From: Parapedobacter sp051400755
Lineage (GTDB): Bacteria > Bacteroidota > Bacteroidia > Sphingobacteriales > Sphingobacteriaceae
Length of the DNA stretch: 64,000 nt
Assembly (NCBI RefSeq): GCF_051400755.1
Contig: NZ_JBLFFL010000003.1
Span: 310,001 to 374,000, forward strand
Direction of reading: 5' to 3'
Shown here: piece after piece, positions 1 to 9,292 of the stretch
Numbering within the stretch: position 1 is the first letter of the stretch
Layout of the letters: each line of letters starts with the position of its first letter
Made by a program: the position numbers and the translations under genes
The notes under the pieces: generated by a model
What the model was told of the DNA's origin: nothing
The model's input: only the letters and a program-made list of their open reading frames with translations
The model's database searches: none

Positions 1-195
1 GAACACCAAATCGATCGGATCCATCACCTGCGGCTCGGCGGCGAAGACCTCCATCTCAAATCCCGATTTCAACGCGAAGGCATCCAAGGCCTCATCGGGC
101 GGTAGCGCCCCCTCGTATCTTGTCCCTGTACATGCGCCCAAGCACATGACGGACATCCCCAAAAATTCAACATACTGACGAAACGTTATCTTCAT
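1..195 (-). CDS. N-terminal fragment of a lipoprotein resembling PVC-type heme-binding/membrane-bound dehydrogenases
   Basis: Only the first 65 codons are inside the window; the gene runs off the left edge. The N-terminus has a short hydrophobic stretch ending in a lipobox-like LGAC, so export and lipid anchoring are likely. The next residues read GFEMEVFAAEPQVMDPIDL, which resembles the start of the propeller domain of the large dehydrogenase/heme-binding family common in Planctomycetes and Bacteroidota, where C-terminal CxxCH heme domains often follow. The start codon lies 14 bp after the upstream propeller gene, so it is probably the last visible gene of the SusCD unit. The family call rests on a short segment and is inference. 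Confidence 0.6.
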   Translation of the reverse strand, partial: MKITFRQYVEFLGMSVMCLGACTGTRYEGALPPDEALDAFALKSGFEMEVFAAEPQVMDPIDLVF

Positions 196-209
196 AGTTT
201 GCTAGATTA

Positions 210-1508
210 TCAGCTAAAAAGCGGATTAGGAATTTTAATCAGATCGGCGATCTCCCTTCCTTGATAGGTATACCGAGCCAGGGTATACAGAAATCCATCG
301 TCGCCAACGGCAATTGCATTGACATAGGAAGGCCGGCTGCCATCGGGGTAAAATATCGGTCCATGGTCGGTGTACCGCCGTTCGGGGATATGATACGTGA
401 CCAAGTGCAGGTTTTCCACGCCCTTGGCGCCTCCTTTTGCGATCAGATCTTGGCCTTTTACCCGTTGCCCGTCTTCATATACGGGTCCGCCGGTGAGGTA
501 ATAGATGGTATGCCCATCAGGTCCCAGTTGGAATCCCAGGTATCCATAGCTGAACTGGTCGTACATGCCACTCCGCTGGGAGGCCGCAGAGGTCAGCCGC
601 TGTACCAGCTCGATTGACGGGACATTGGGATCAAAACGGAATAAATACCCCGAGTTGCCATGTATCCCGTAGGCCACCTGTTCGGGCGAGTACCAGAAAA
701 TTTTGCGCCAATTGTATGCCATACTCCCAGGATGGGTAGGGTCATAACTTCCGAAATAGTCGAGTTTCAGCTCCACCTCAAGCTTCCGGATAGCCCGCGC
801 GCCGGGGTCATACGCAAAAATATCCCCATCGGCTGTGGTGAAATAAACTTTTCCATCGGTGGGATTCACCAGTAGCGAACGGCACAACGTCCGGAAGTCA
901 TGACCGGGGTCACCTGCTTCACCACGTTCGGACACGGGGTCCACGCGGTGTACGGATCGATTTTCAACATCGTAATGGACGAAATACCCGGTCGGCCACG
1001 TGATGCCGAACAGCTGCCCGCGCTGCGCATCCATCGTCATGGCCACGAACCCTTCCCCCTCCGGTGCGGTGCACAGCTCTTCAAACGCCCCACTGCCCAG
1101 GTCGTAGGACAAGAAATGTCCGCCGGGGTAGGGAGCTATCCCGGCAGGCAAATTTTTAGGCAACCGTTCCATCCCATTGACCATCTCGTAATAACCCACA
1201 TGCGTGGACAGGTAGAGTTTCCCCCTGTATTCGTAAAACCGGGAGTGGGATTTTCCCTGCGCAACTGCATGTTGACCGGCCTCGCCGCAGATTTCCGTGA
1301 GGTCGGCCAACAGCGACGTCTCATCCGACTGCGGATCGTACACAAACATCTTCCCACCCTCATCAACCTGTTCGGACGACAGGATATAATAAATCCGGCC
1401 ATCACCTGCTTTGGAAATCGCATTATACGTGTCATGGGCAATCGCAAACCCTGAATAGTATGGTTGCGCAATCAATGCCTCTTGCTTCGGCTTGTCAAGT
1501 ATTATCAT
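210..1508 (-). CDS. Beta-propeller protein of unknown function
   Basis: A 432-residue protein without an obvious signal peptide (it begins MIILDKPKQEAL). It shows recurring beta-propeller style units in which an aromatic/hydrophobic strand is followed by a D-rich turn, for example GRIYYILSS, GKLYLSTHVG, GKVYFTTADG, GYLFRFDP and GFLYTLARY, spaced roughly 45-60 residues apart. Such proteins can be lactonase/SMP-30-like enzymes or binding scaffolds; no catalytic signature is visible to me. It sits 19 bp downstream of susD and 14 bp before the dehydrogenase-like lipoprotein gene, so it belongs to the sugar operon. Its role in substrate processing is inferred from context only. Confidence 0.7.
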   Translation of the reverse strand: MIILDKPKQEALIAQPYYSGFAIAHDTYNAISKAGDGRIYYILSSEQVDEGGKMFVYDPQSDETSLLADLTEICGEAGQHAVAQGKSHSRFYEYRGKLYLSTHVGYYEMVNGMERLPKNLPAGIAPYPGGHFLSYDLGSGAFEELCTAPEGEGFVAMTMDAQRGQLFGITWPTGYFVHYDVENRSVHRVDPVSERGEAGDPGHDFRTLCRSLLVNPTDGKVYFTTADGDIFAYDPGARAIRKLEVELKLDYFGSYDPTHPGSMAYNWRKIFWYSPEQVAYGIHGNSGYLFRFDPNVPSIELVQRLTSAASQRSGMYDQFSYGYLGFQLGPDGHTIYYLTGGPVYEDGQRVKGQDLIAKGGAKGVENLHLVTYHIPERRYTDHGPIFYPDGSRPSYVNAIAVGDDGFLYTLARYTYQGREIADLIKIPNPLFS

Positions 1509-1527
1509 ATCAATTCAGCTATTATCA

Positions 1528-3312
1528 TTACTGTCCTTCTTCCACCGCTTCAAGGGGAGGCTGATTATTTTCGGCACCCACATATCCCTTATTTTGGTTG
1601 ATTCTGCCCAGCGTATTCGCCGTGATGATGTTGTCATCGATGGGCCATTGAAAATGGTAGGGCTCGATCCGGGGGTTCTGACCCAGGACGTTCAGATCGC
1701 TATAATGCGCATAAAAATTATTCAAATTACGCACGCGGTCATAAAACCAGTTATGCTGGTGAAGATTTTCTAAGGTGTAGCCACGTTCATTACGGGCCGC
1801 AAGAATGTAGGAAACGCGGTTCAATTCATTTTGCCGGGGTTCTTCTGCAAATAATTCCCGCGCCCGTTCATCAAACAGGAAATCGATGGTCACTTGGGCA
1901 CCGCTGATCGGCGGCGCCCCCGCCCGGCCCCTCACAGCATTGATGTCTTGAGCAGCCAGCTCCGGCTGACCCAACCAAAGATAAGCCTCCGCCCGCAACA
2001 GATAGGTTTCTGCCAGCCGGAAGATGTACCAGTCGCCATTGCTTCCCATGGGAAGCCCAACCTGGTCGGGTTTATTCGGGACATACGTTTTGTAAAAAGG
2101 CATGGCATAAATCCGCGCCCAATATTCACTGGGATTATCCATGTTCTGGGGATCAAACGGTTCACCATATTGGCTGGAAGCCGGATTGTTGTAAAAAAAC
2201 TCCTCGCGGTCCCACCAATTGATATCGGCCCGCCGCAGATCCGGCGTGGTCAGGTAATCGTACCTACCGTCGTCCCAAAGGTCATAGCTGTGGTAGTCAC
2301 TCAGTGCCACATCCGGATTGCCCCTACCCAGGGAATCATAGAGCGGTCCGGAATCGATCAAACCCACCTTGCCATCTTTGTCTTTGGTTACCAGGCTATT
2401 CACCCATCCGCAGTGATACACCCGCATCGTAAACAGACCCGCGGACCGGGCGTCAATGGGTGCTTCCCAGCGGTCCACAAAAGCCAGGATGGTTTCCGTA
2501 TTTTGCGGTAAGTTCTTATTATCGGGCCGGTGCAAATCCCAGATCACGTTTTTGGCGGGGTCCGAGGCATCTTGTCCAAAGCGGCTCTTCATCAACGCAT
2601 AAGGTCCATCGATGACGCGGCTTGCCGATTCAATGGCTTTTTCAAAGGCCATGTTTGCCAAGTATATTTTGGTCAACAAGTGATCTGCAGCTCCTTTTGA
2701 AGGTTCGCCCGGTGCGGTAGACACCGGCATCCACTGTGCCGCAAATTCCATATCGGCTTGTATTTTATCCAGTATGGCCCAGCGACTGTGCGTGTTAAAA
2801 TCGACACGCGCCCCCTGTACCTCTTGCTGGACAAAAGGCAGGTCCCCGTAGTTGCCGATCAGTCGGTAGTACCAGTAGGAACGGTGCCATAATGCTTCTG
2901 CCAAGATCCGATTCCGGTCTGCCTCATCGCTCCACTCAATGTCATCGATGCGGCTGATGATCGTATTGGCATTCCGTACCATCTCAAAGATGTCGTTGAT
3001 CTGATTCACAAATTGCTGGAAGGCATCGGAATTGGGCGTCAATCGCGTAAAATCCATCTGCAGCCAGGGCACACCTGCTTCGGAGGCCGCCCATTGGTGT
3101 GCCATGAAATTCTTTTGGGCCGTTTGTTCCCGGTTAAGGTCCTTCCGCATGGTCACCAATAATGTCTCAAACCCCTCCTTATCCACAAACACATTCTCAG
3201 GCGTGAAAAACGATAGGGGCTCCGGTTCCAGAAAACTTCTGGAACACGAAAGAGACAAGAGTGCCAAGGCGGCCACAAGGGTTTTGAGTATGTTATTCAG
3301 TGCGTTCATCAT
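1528..3312 (-). CDS. SusD/RagB-family outer-membrane nutrient-binding lipoprotein
   Basis: A 594-residue SusD-like protein. The N-terminus is a lipoprotein signal (LLSLSC lipobox, Cys about residue 23), followed by the family-typical FLEPEPLSFFTPENVF segment. Helical TPR-like region and the C-terminal RAEAYLWLGQ...AQDINAVRGRAGAP and FDERARELFAEEPRQ signatures are present; these are standard for SusD proteins, which form the lid of the SusC channel and bind glycans at the cell surface. Length is normal (about 500-600). The gene follows susC by 28 bp on the same strand, forming the usual susCD pair. The ligand cannot be predicted from sequence alone. Confidence 0.95.
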   Translation of the reverse strand: MMNALNNILKTLVAALALLSLSCSRSFLEPEPLSFFTPENVFVDKEGFETLLVTMRKDLNREQTAQKNFMAHQWAASEAGVPWLQMDFTRLTPNSDAFQQFVNQINDIFEMVRNANTIISRIDDIEWSDEADRNRILAEALWHRSYWYYRLIGNYGDLPFVQQEVQGARVDFNTHSRWAILDKIQADMEFAAQWMPVSTAPGEPSKGAADHLLTKIYLANMAFEKAIESASRVIDGPYALMKSRFGQDASDPAKNVIWDLHRPDNKNLPQNTETILAFVDRWEAPIDARSAGLFTMRVYHCGWVNSLVTKDKDGKVGLIDSGPLYDSLGRGNPDVALSDYHSYDLWDDGRYDYLTTPDLRRADINWWDREEFFYNNPASSQYGEPFDPQNMDNPSEYWARIYAMPFYKTYVPNKPDQVGLPMGSNGDWYIFRLAETYLLRAEAYLWLGQPELAAQDINAVRGRAGAPPISGAQVTIDFLFDERARELFAEEPRQNELNRVSYILAARNERGYTLENLHQHNWFYDRVRNLNNFYAHYSDLNVLGQNPRIEPYHFQWPIDDNIITANTLGRINQNKGYVGAENNQPPLEAVEEGQ

Positions 3313-3340
3313 CCACTTTTTTATAGCAAAGTTTCATTCA

Positions 3341-6300
3341 TCAAAGCGAAAAATTTAATCCTATGGTGTATACCTTGGGCATGGGATTGTGCCCCGACTC
3401 GGGGTCCCACCCCGGCCAATCCGATACCGTCAACAGGTTTCTGGCAGACAGAAATAACCTTGCGTTTCCCACCTGTATCCGCTCCATCAGCGCGGGCGTA
3501 AGGGCATAGGACAGCGTGACATCCTGCACCCGCAGGAAGCTCGTTGTTTTGTAGGGTAGGATGTTGCCGCCGAATACAGTCGTATTTCTGCTCAGCCGGG
3601 GGTATTCATTCGATCGGTTTTCCGGAGTCCAATAGGGAAAATTGGCCGTGCTCCTGCGGTCATAGGTCGAGAAATCGGTGACCAACGGCGCAAACGCCCG
3701 GATGTGCCCCACATCGGCACGGACGAACACCGAGGCGGTGAAGTTTTTCAGGAAATTGAATTCGTTGCGCAGCCCGATCGTGTAGCGCGGCACGGTATAA
3801 CCGATGAACTGCTTGTCCTGTAGTGCTTCATACACCAAATTACCATTCAGGTCTTCCACTTTATAATCACCGGGACGCAGATTATATTGAGCCGCCGCTT
3901 CCGCTTCTTCCTGTTGCCACACACCTTGGATATGGTAATCCCACACCACATCCAGGGACTTGCCGATGAACCACTGATTGCTGAAATCCGGTATCTCGCC
4001 GGTATGGGTGCGGCCTTCCAATACGTAAGTACCGGTTTCGCCAAATAAGCTCGTGATGCGGTTGCGGTTGAGCGAAAAATTCAAACTGGATGTCCAGGAG
4101 AAATTGGGCTTTTTGATATTCAAGTTACTCAAGGTAACTTCAAATCCCTTATTCGCCAACGATCCGATATTGGTGGTCACGCTGGAAAATCCTGTTATGG
4201 TTGGCAGCGAACGCTCAACCAGCAGCCTATTGGTCTTTGCGTCATAGTAATCCACCGTCAGGTTAAGGCGATTATTGAACATCGTCAGGTCTGCACCGAA
4301 GTTCAGTGATTCCGTTTCTTCCCAAGACAGCGCAGCATTGGACAGGCTGGAGGTATACACCCCCACCCTTGCATTTGTGCCATCATAGTATTGTACGGAT
4401 TCCATCTGCGCAAAGGAGGCATACGGGCCAATATCCCGATTTCCGTTTTTCCCCCAGGAGACCCGCAGCTTCAATTGGTTGACGAAATCCGCGTGGAAGA
4501 ACCCCTCCCGGTGGACCTGCCAGGCAACGGCCGCCGCAGGAAAAACGGCGTAGGGATTTTCCCGCCCAAAGCCGCTGAACCCATCCCGGCGGATCGACCC
4601 GGTGATCAGGTATTTATCCATGAGGCTATAGTTGATCCGGGCCATGAATCCATCGCCGGTATATTTGACGTCATTGGTATTCAGGAACGGGTTATTACCG
4701 AATTGCAGTCCCCCAAACCCCAACGTGGGACTAGGCTGGAACGACTGATTGCCGATCTCCGAGCCCCAGGACCTGAAATGCTCAGCATTGTATAGCAGGG
4801 TCACGTCAAAACCATGGACCCCAAATGTCCGGTTCCACTTCAAGAGGTTGTCTACCATCCATTCGAACGAGGAATTATCCGCCCGGGTCCCATAGCCATT
4901 GCTATACGTTTCCCGACCGGTAATGGTTTCGGTAGACCAGAAATTGTAGTCTTTGGTCAGCGTAGATCGCGGTTGAAACGATATCCGGTAAGTGATGCCA
5001 AACGGCAATTTTACTTCACCGTAAAGCGAGGCGAACAGGCTTTGGATGGTATAATCCCGGTCCTGCCCCAGGGTGTTGATCAGGGGATTCTGCGTGATGT
5101 ACCCATGGGGGTAAAAGTTGATGGTGCCATCTTCTTCATACACACTTGAAAACGGGCTGACGAGAGAAAGGTTGCCCAATGATGCGGGCACGGCACTTTG
5201 ATCGCGATAGGCGTACTGGGCATTCATCCCCACATTCAACCAATCGGTCACCTTCATATCCAGGTTGAGCCGCGACCGGACCGTGGCATATTGATCACCC
5301 ACGATGATGCCCTCGTTGTCGAGGTAACCCAGCGACCAGAAATACTTGGCATTATCCGTGCCGCCTCCGATGCTGACATCATACTCCTGCCGATGGCCGG
5401 TTTGCATCACCTCATCTACCCAGTCGACCACATGCCCCTCCATATAGTTTGCCGCTTCCAAGGGGAAAAAGTTGAGCCGGCTAAGCCATTCCTGGGTATC
5501 GTCAGGATTGGGATTATTGCTCGCCGAACGCCAATCTTCAATGGAAACACCGGGTGGAAGCGCTTGTGGGTTGTGAAAATAATAGTCGGGCTGCGAACCA
5601 CCTACGGTTCGCAAGAAATCCCGGCGGTAGTCGAGATAATTCGTTGCGCCGCGCGCGGCGTAAGCGGTGGAGGTGGCGTTCGTTGTCCCTTGCTTGGTGG
5701 AAACACTGATGGTCGGCTTGCCCGACGCGCCCCGCTTGGTGGTCACCAAAATCACACCGTTGGCCGCACGGGCACCATATACAGCAGCTGAACTCGCATC
5801 TTTTAAGATGTCGATGGACTCAATATCATTGGGGTTTATATCGTTGATGGAGCCGTTGTAAATCACCCCGTCCAACACCACCATGGGCGAGGTGGATGCA
5901 TTGATGGAGTTTACCCCCCTGATTTCCATCGAGCTTCCGCCCGCTGCAGTCGTCCCTTGGTTGGCTTGGAAACCCGCAACCGTGCCGGCGAGCATATCCG
6001 TCAGCTGAGTCGTGCTCTGATCCTGAAAGTCCGCTGCATTGACCCGGTGTACGGATCCCGTCAGATCACTTTTCTTCGCCACACCGTAGCCAACGACAAT
6101 GACCTCATCCAGCCCCGCCATGTCGTCTTCCATGACCACGTCAAGGGCAGCCCGGCCTGCAACCTCGATTTCCAACAGCTTATACCCCATGCTGCTGAAC
6201 ACCAGTATCGCATCGGACGCTATCCCATCGAAAACAAACCGGCCTTCGGCATCAGTAGCCGTACCGCTGTCCGTGTCCTTCACCTGCACGCTCACCCCTT

Positions 6301-6472
6301 CCAACGGAACACCTTGGCTGTTTTTCACCGTACCGCGCACGGTGACCTGTTGCATTGCCCGGTCTGCATGGACGAGCAGGGAGTTCGTTGCCCCCAGCAA
6401 CGGGTTGGCTGACGCAAATGCGCCATTGGCGACAAGGAGCAACAACAGGGGGAAGCCGTATATCTTTTTCAT
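3341..6472 (-). CDS. SusC/RagA-family TonB-linked outer-membrane transporter
   Basis: A 1043-residue TonB-dependent receptor that imports a glycan or oligomer together with the adjacent SusD. The start is placed at MKKIYGFPLLLLL, giving a proper signal peptide; a longer reading frame upstream lacks one. Order of parts: signal peptide, CarboxypepD_reg-like N-terminal extension (about 40-120; VRGTVKNSQGVPLEGVSV), the SusC hallmark LDEVIVVGYG, plug domain (VVLDGVIYNG..., DILKDASSAAVYGARAANGV) and a beta-barrel ending in PKVYTIGLNFSL with terminal Leu. It lies 46 bp after the ceramidase-like gene and before susD. No anti-sigma/ECF sigma pair accompanies it, so control is more likely through the nearby LacI protein. 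Confidence 0.95.
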   Translation of the reverse strand: MKKIYGFPLLLLLVANGAFASANPLLGATNSLLVHADRAMQQVTVRGTVKNSQGVPLEGVSVQVKDTDSGTATDAEGRFVFDGIASDAILVFSSMGYKLLEIEVAGRAALDVVMEDDMAGLDEVIVVGYGVAKKSDLTGSVHRVNAADFQDQSTTQLTDMLAGTVAGFQANQGTTAAGGSSMEIRGVNSINASTSPMVVLDGVIYNGSINDINPNDIESIDILKDASSAAVYGARAANGVILVTTKRGASGKPTISVSTKQGTTNATSTAYAARGATNYLDYRRDFLRTVGGSQPDYYFHNPQALPPGVSIEDWRSASNNPNPDDTQEWLSRLNFFPLEAANYMEGHVVDWVDEVMQTGHRQEYDVSIGGGTDNAKYFWSLGYLDNEGIIVGDQYATVRSRLNLDMKVTDWLNVGMNAQYAYRDQSAVPASLGNLSLVSPFSSVYEEDGTINFYPHGYITQNPLINTLGQDRDYTIQSLFASLYGEVKLPFGITYRISFQPRSTLTKDYNFWSTETITGRETYSNGYGTRADNSSFEWMVDNLLKWNRTFGVHGFDVTLLYNAEHFRSWGSEIGNQSFQPSPTLGFGGLQFGNNPFLNTNDVKYTGDGFMARINYSLMDKYLITGSIRRDGFSGFGRENPYAVFPAAAVAWQVHREGFFHADFVNQLKLRVSWGKNGNRDIGPYASFAQMESVQYYDGTNARVGVYTSSLSNAALSWEETESLNFGADLTMFNNRLNLTVDYYDAKTNRLLVERSLPTITGFSSVTTNIGSLANKGFEVTLSNLNIKKPNFSWTSSLNFSLNRNRITSLFGETGTYVLEGRTHTGEIPDFSNQWFIGKSLDVVWDYHIQGVWQQEEAEAAAQYNLRPGDYKVEDLNGNLVYEALQDKQFIGYTVPRYTIGLRNEFNFLKNFTASVFVRADVGHIRAFAPLVTDFSTYDRRSTANFPYWTPENRSNEYPRLSRNTTVFGGNILPYKTTSFLRVQDVTLSYALTPALMERIQVGNARLFLSARNLLTVSDWPGWDPESGHNPMPKVYTIGLNFSL

Positions 6473-6518
6473 ACTTCTGTATTGATTTTTGTTCTTATAC
6501 CGCGTAGTAACCAAACCT

Positions 6519-7916
6519 TCATCGCACCTGCGCGTGCACATCCTTGCACCCCTCCAATATGCGCTGCTCAATCCCCGTGGCCCATTTGGCCGGCAGTCCG
6601 AAAACCTTCTGGGAATCCGCACCTTCATACCCACCCTCTGCCAGTATGCGTTCTGATGGGATATAGCCCATTACATCATTGCAATACCCGAAGACGAAGG
6701 TGCCGTTACCGAACACTTCTTTGATGCGCAATGCATATTCGGTGACCAGTTCTCCCCCGAGCGCAAAGATGGTCTGCTGCCCCAGGGTCACACATTGTAT
6801 GGGATAGCGGGCATAGGCGGTATCCAGTGGTTGCCCGGCATCCAGCTTTGCAAGCATACGTTTTGCCCAAGCCTTGAAATAAGCGGGATGTCCTTCTTCA
6901 GTCACCAATGCGGTGAGGTAAGCCCGGTCGGTCGTTCGCTCAAATGGCAGGGAAATCTCTTGATACGCCGTCCGGAGGGTAGGCTCCAACACGGTAAATA
7001 CGTCATCTTCAATGGCGCATTCAACCGCGGCAGCCAGTACTTTTCCATAATGCCGGGCCAGGGCTACCGTGCGTCTCGGGATGGGGTTCTGATCCCCCCC
7101 GGCACCTTGCATGAACATTGCCTGCACGCCGGGATACCGGGCTTCCAGCTCCAGCTGCGCAAACCCGACATAGTCGCCCGACCATTCGTAGCCGCTCAAG
7201 ACCGTGGGGTGACAGGCATATCCAAAAAGAATCGCGCTCATGTCTCCGGAAGCATCGGTTACCTTGATCAACGGCACGCTAAAGTCATTCGGTCCTTTCA
7301 GTTCGCTCAGCGTGGGCACCTCCGATTCCACGTTGTTCCGCCGGTTCACCTGGATGCGGGATAAACCGCTCCCGGCAGACACCTGCGCCGCTTTCAGATC
7401 AGCAATGGCCTCACCCACCAAGCGGGTAAGCTGGGCAGCCAGCCAAGCGGAGTACGCCGTCATCTTTCGCTGCTCCTGAACATCAATGGGATAAATATCC
7501 ACCAGCGTGCCCGCCAATACCGGTCCGGAGTGGGTATGTGAACTGTTCAGTACCACATTGGCCCTCGGCACACCATGTAATCGCTGGATGGATGAAGCGA
7601 TCGTATCCGCCAAGGATTGCTTAAACCCCAGCAGGTCGGTGGAGACAAACACCACCCGCTCTTGTCTCGAGTCTTCCAGCACCAAGACCTTGGCCCACAA
7701 ATCGTGTATCTTCCCAGAAGAAGGTTTGTTCCTTGCGGCATAACCGGCCATCCACATGTGTTGTTGGGGAGTAATGATGCATTTGGCCATCCCGGCTTTC
7801 CAAGACGGGTCGGCTTCTGCCGACGCAGGGAGCGGTATACTGTTTGCAATACCCAAGTAAAGCATCACCTGCAGGACCGCCCGCACAAGTTGTCTGCCAA
7901 ATCGTCTGTTATTCAT
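6519..7916 (-). CDS. Neutral/alkaline non-lysosomal ceramidase-like hydrolase
   Basis: A 465-residue protein matching the N-terminal catalytic domain of neutral ceramidases (Pfam family known as Ceramidase_alk). Recognisable segments are KCIITPQQHMWMAGYA near the N-terminus, VVLNSSHTHSGP (a zinc-ligand type HTHSG), GYACHPTVLSG and MFMQGAGGDQNPIP. It lacks the C-terminal Ig-like domain of full ceramidases (family about 650-700 aa). The start at MNNRRFGRQL is preferred because it gives a signal peptide and overlaps the DegT gene stop by ATGA; a longer frame overlaps far into that gene. In Bacteroidota such short versions are often found in sugar loci, so the substrate may be an amide or ester on a glycan rather than ceramide; that is inference. 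Confidence 0.85.
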   Translation of the reverse strand: MNNRRFGRQLVRAVLQVMLYLGIANSIPLPASAEADPSWKAGMAKCIITPQQHMWMAGYAARNKPSSGKIHDLWAKVLVLEDSRQERVVFVSTDLLGFKQSLADTIASSIQRLHGVPRANVVLNSSHTHSGPVLAGTLVDIYPIDVQEQRKMTAYSAWLAAQLTRLVGEAIADLKAAQVSAGSGLSRIQVNRRNNVESEVPTLSELKGPNDFSVPLIKVTDASGDMSAILFGYACHPTVLSGYEWSGDYVGFAQLELEARYPGVQAMFMQGAGGDQNPIPRRTVALARHYGKVLAAAVECAIEDDVFTVLEPTLRTAYQEISLPFERTTDRAYLTALVTEEGHPAYFKAWAKRMLAKLDAGQPLDTAYARYPIQCVTLGQQTIFALGGELVTEYALRIKEVFGNGTFVFGYCNDVMGYIPSERILAEGGYEGADSQKVFGLPAKWATGIEQRILEGCKDVHAQVR

Positions 7917-9256
7917 AATTCCCCGCGGTGTTCGTGAATCCGCTTTACCGCGGCCGCAATCAACTCCATATCCTTTTTGTCGCCCAAGAGCATATTCTGG
8001 GTGAGCCAAACGGCTTGTTCATGGCACAATTTTTCGTTGTTCGCGCAACGATTGGCTTCACGGTAAGCATCAAAATCCAACAGCTGCGGCGGATAGGCAT
8101 TCCGATAAAGCGCTGAATCGAATGCCGCTTTCAGGTAAGGCTGGTCGGTCAATACCGCGTAGCCGCTGCTGCAAGGCACCCCTTCTGCCCGTAAGGCTTC
8201 CAGGAACCGTTCGCGGGGCAGTCCGCCGAAGTCCGCTTGTACGTAACGGAACGGATAGAGGTGATAGGCGCCTTTGGTTACCTTCGGATACAAGGTGGCC
8301 GGATGGATTCCCGGTATATCACGCAGCAACCCGCTTAAATACCGGGCGTTTTCATCCCGCCTGTCCGTCTCCGCGCCCAGCCGTTCGAGCATGGCCAAGC
8401 CAATCGCCGCCTGGTATTCGGTCAGCCGTATCTTGGTACCCACCAGTACACTTCCGGAAGAAACCGTGCCCACCATCGCCCCGTAAGGCAATCCCAGGTT
8501 GTGGTAAGAAAAGCAACGATCGATGAACGTGTCATCGTTGCTGACCACCGCGCCGCCCTCACCGATGGGTAAGTTTTTTGAGTTCTGGAAGCTGAAGCAC
8601 CCGGCATGGCCGATGGATCCCACCCGCTTGTGGTCGTACTCGGCCAAATGCGCCTGGCAGGCATCTTCAATGACCACCAGGTTGCGTCTGCCCGCAATTT
8701 CGATGATCCGATCCATATCCGCCGGCAGCCCTGCGATGTGGACAGGAATGATGGCTTTCGTCCTGTCCGTGATTTTCTCCTCGATTTTTACCGGGTCAAT
8801 CTGAAATGTTTCCAGCTCCACATCGGCAAAGACAGGCATCGCCCCATTCGCCAACACGGCCATGACCGTGGCAATGAACGTATAGGGCGGGACGATCACC
8901 TCATCTCCCGGTCCGATACCGAAGTTAGCCAACGCGGTAATCAGGGCATTTGTGCCATTCACCACCGTCAGGCATCTTTTGGTACCGATGGCCTCGGCCC
9001 ATTTCTGCTCGAACCGCTCGGTCACCTGCGCCCGCGACCATACGCCGCTCCTCAGCACATCCAGGATGTACCGCTCGTCCGTGGCCGAATTCCAGGCCGG
9101 CCATTTCGGCCACACCTTGCCGGCAAATAACGGTTTGCCGCCCAAGATAGCGGGGGCCTGACCGGTTGGCAGTGAGCTGAATACCGCAGGCGAAAAAGCC
9201 ATGCCCAACCCGAGCAACGAACTGCTTTCAATAAATTTTCTTCTGGATACCTTCAT
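7913..9256 (-). CDS. DegT/DnrJ/EryC1/StrS-family PLP enzyme with a Tat-like leader
   Basis: A 447-residue fold-type I PLP enzyme. Sugar aminotransferases of this family convert nucleotide-linked or free keto sugars to amino sugars. Visible signatures are DEVIVPPYTFIAT, VFADVELETFQID, VVIEDACQAH (PLP-binding Asp) and CFSFQNSKNLPIGEGG with the internal-aldimine Lys near residue 226. Unusually, the protein begins MKVSRRKFIESSSLLGLGMA, a twin-arginine motif plus hydrophobic segment, which would make it a periplasmic PLP protein. It overlaps the ceramidase-like gene by 4 bp and lies 36 bp after the Gfo/Idh gene. Function may be amination or deamination of an oxidised sugar made by the neighbouring oxidoreductases; inferred. 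Confidence 0.88.
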   Translation of the reverse strand: MKVSRRKFIESSSLLGLGMAFSPAVFSSLPTGQAPAILGGKPLFAGKVWPKWPAWNSATDERYILDVLRSGVWSRAQVTERFEQKWAEAIGTKRCLTVVNGTNALITALANFGIGPGDEVIVPPYTFIATVMAVLANGAMPVFADVELETFQIDPVKIEEKITDRTKAIIPVHIAGLPADMDRIIEIAGRRNLVVIEDACQAHLAEYDHKRVGSIGHAGCFSFQNSKNLPIGEGGAVVSNDDTFIDRCFSYHNLGLPYGAMVGTVSSGSVLVGTKIRLTEYQAAIGLAMLERLGAETDRRDENARYLSGLLRDIPGIHPATLYPKVTKGAYHLYPFRYVQADFGGLPRERFLEALRAEGVPCSSGYAVLTDQPYLKAAFDSALYRNAYPPQLLDFDAYREANRCANNEKLCHEQAVWLTQNMLLGDKKDMELIAAAVKRIHEHRGEL

Positions 9257-9292
9257 GTCCGCTGAGATTAACCGTATTCCTTAGTTGTCTGT

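Noticed and set aside
5198..5791. A 197-codon plus-strand frame within susC
   Set aside because: Lies fully inside the plug and early barrel region of SusC on the other strand and shows no recognisable domain.
6473..6634. A longer N-terminal extension of SusC
   Set aside because: The extra 54 residues are basic and lack a signal; the MKKIYGFPLLLLL start gives the required leader.
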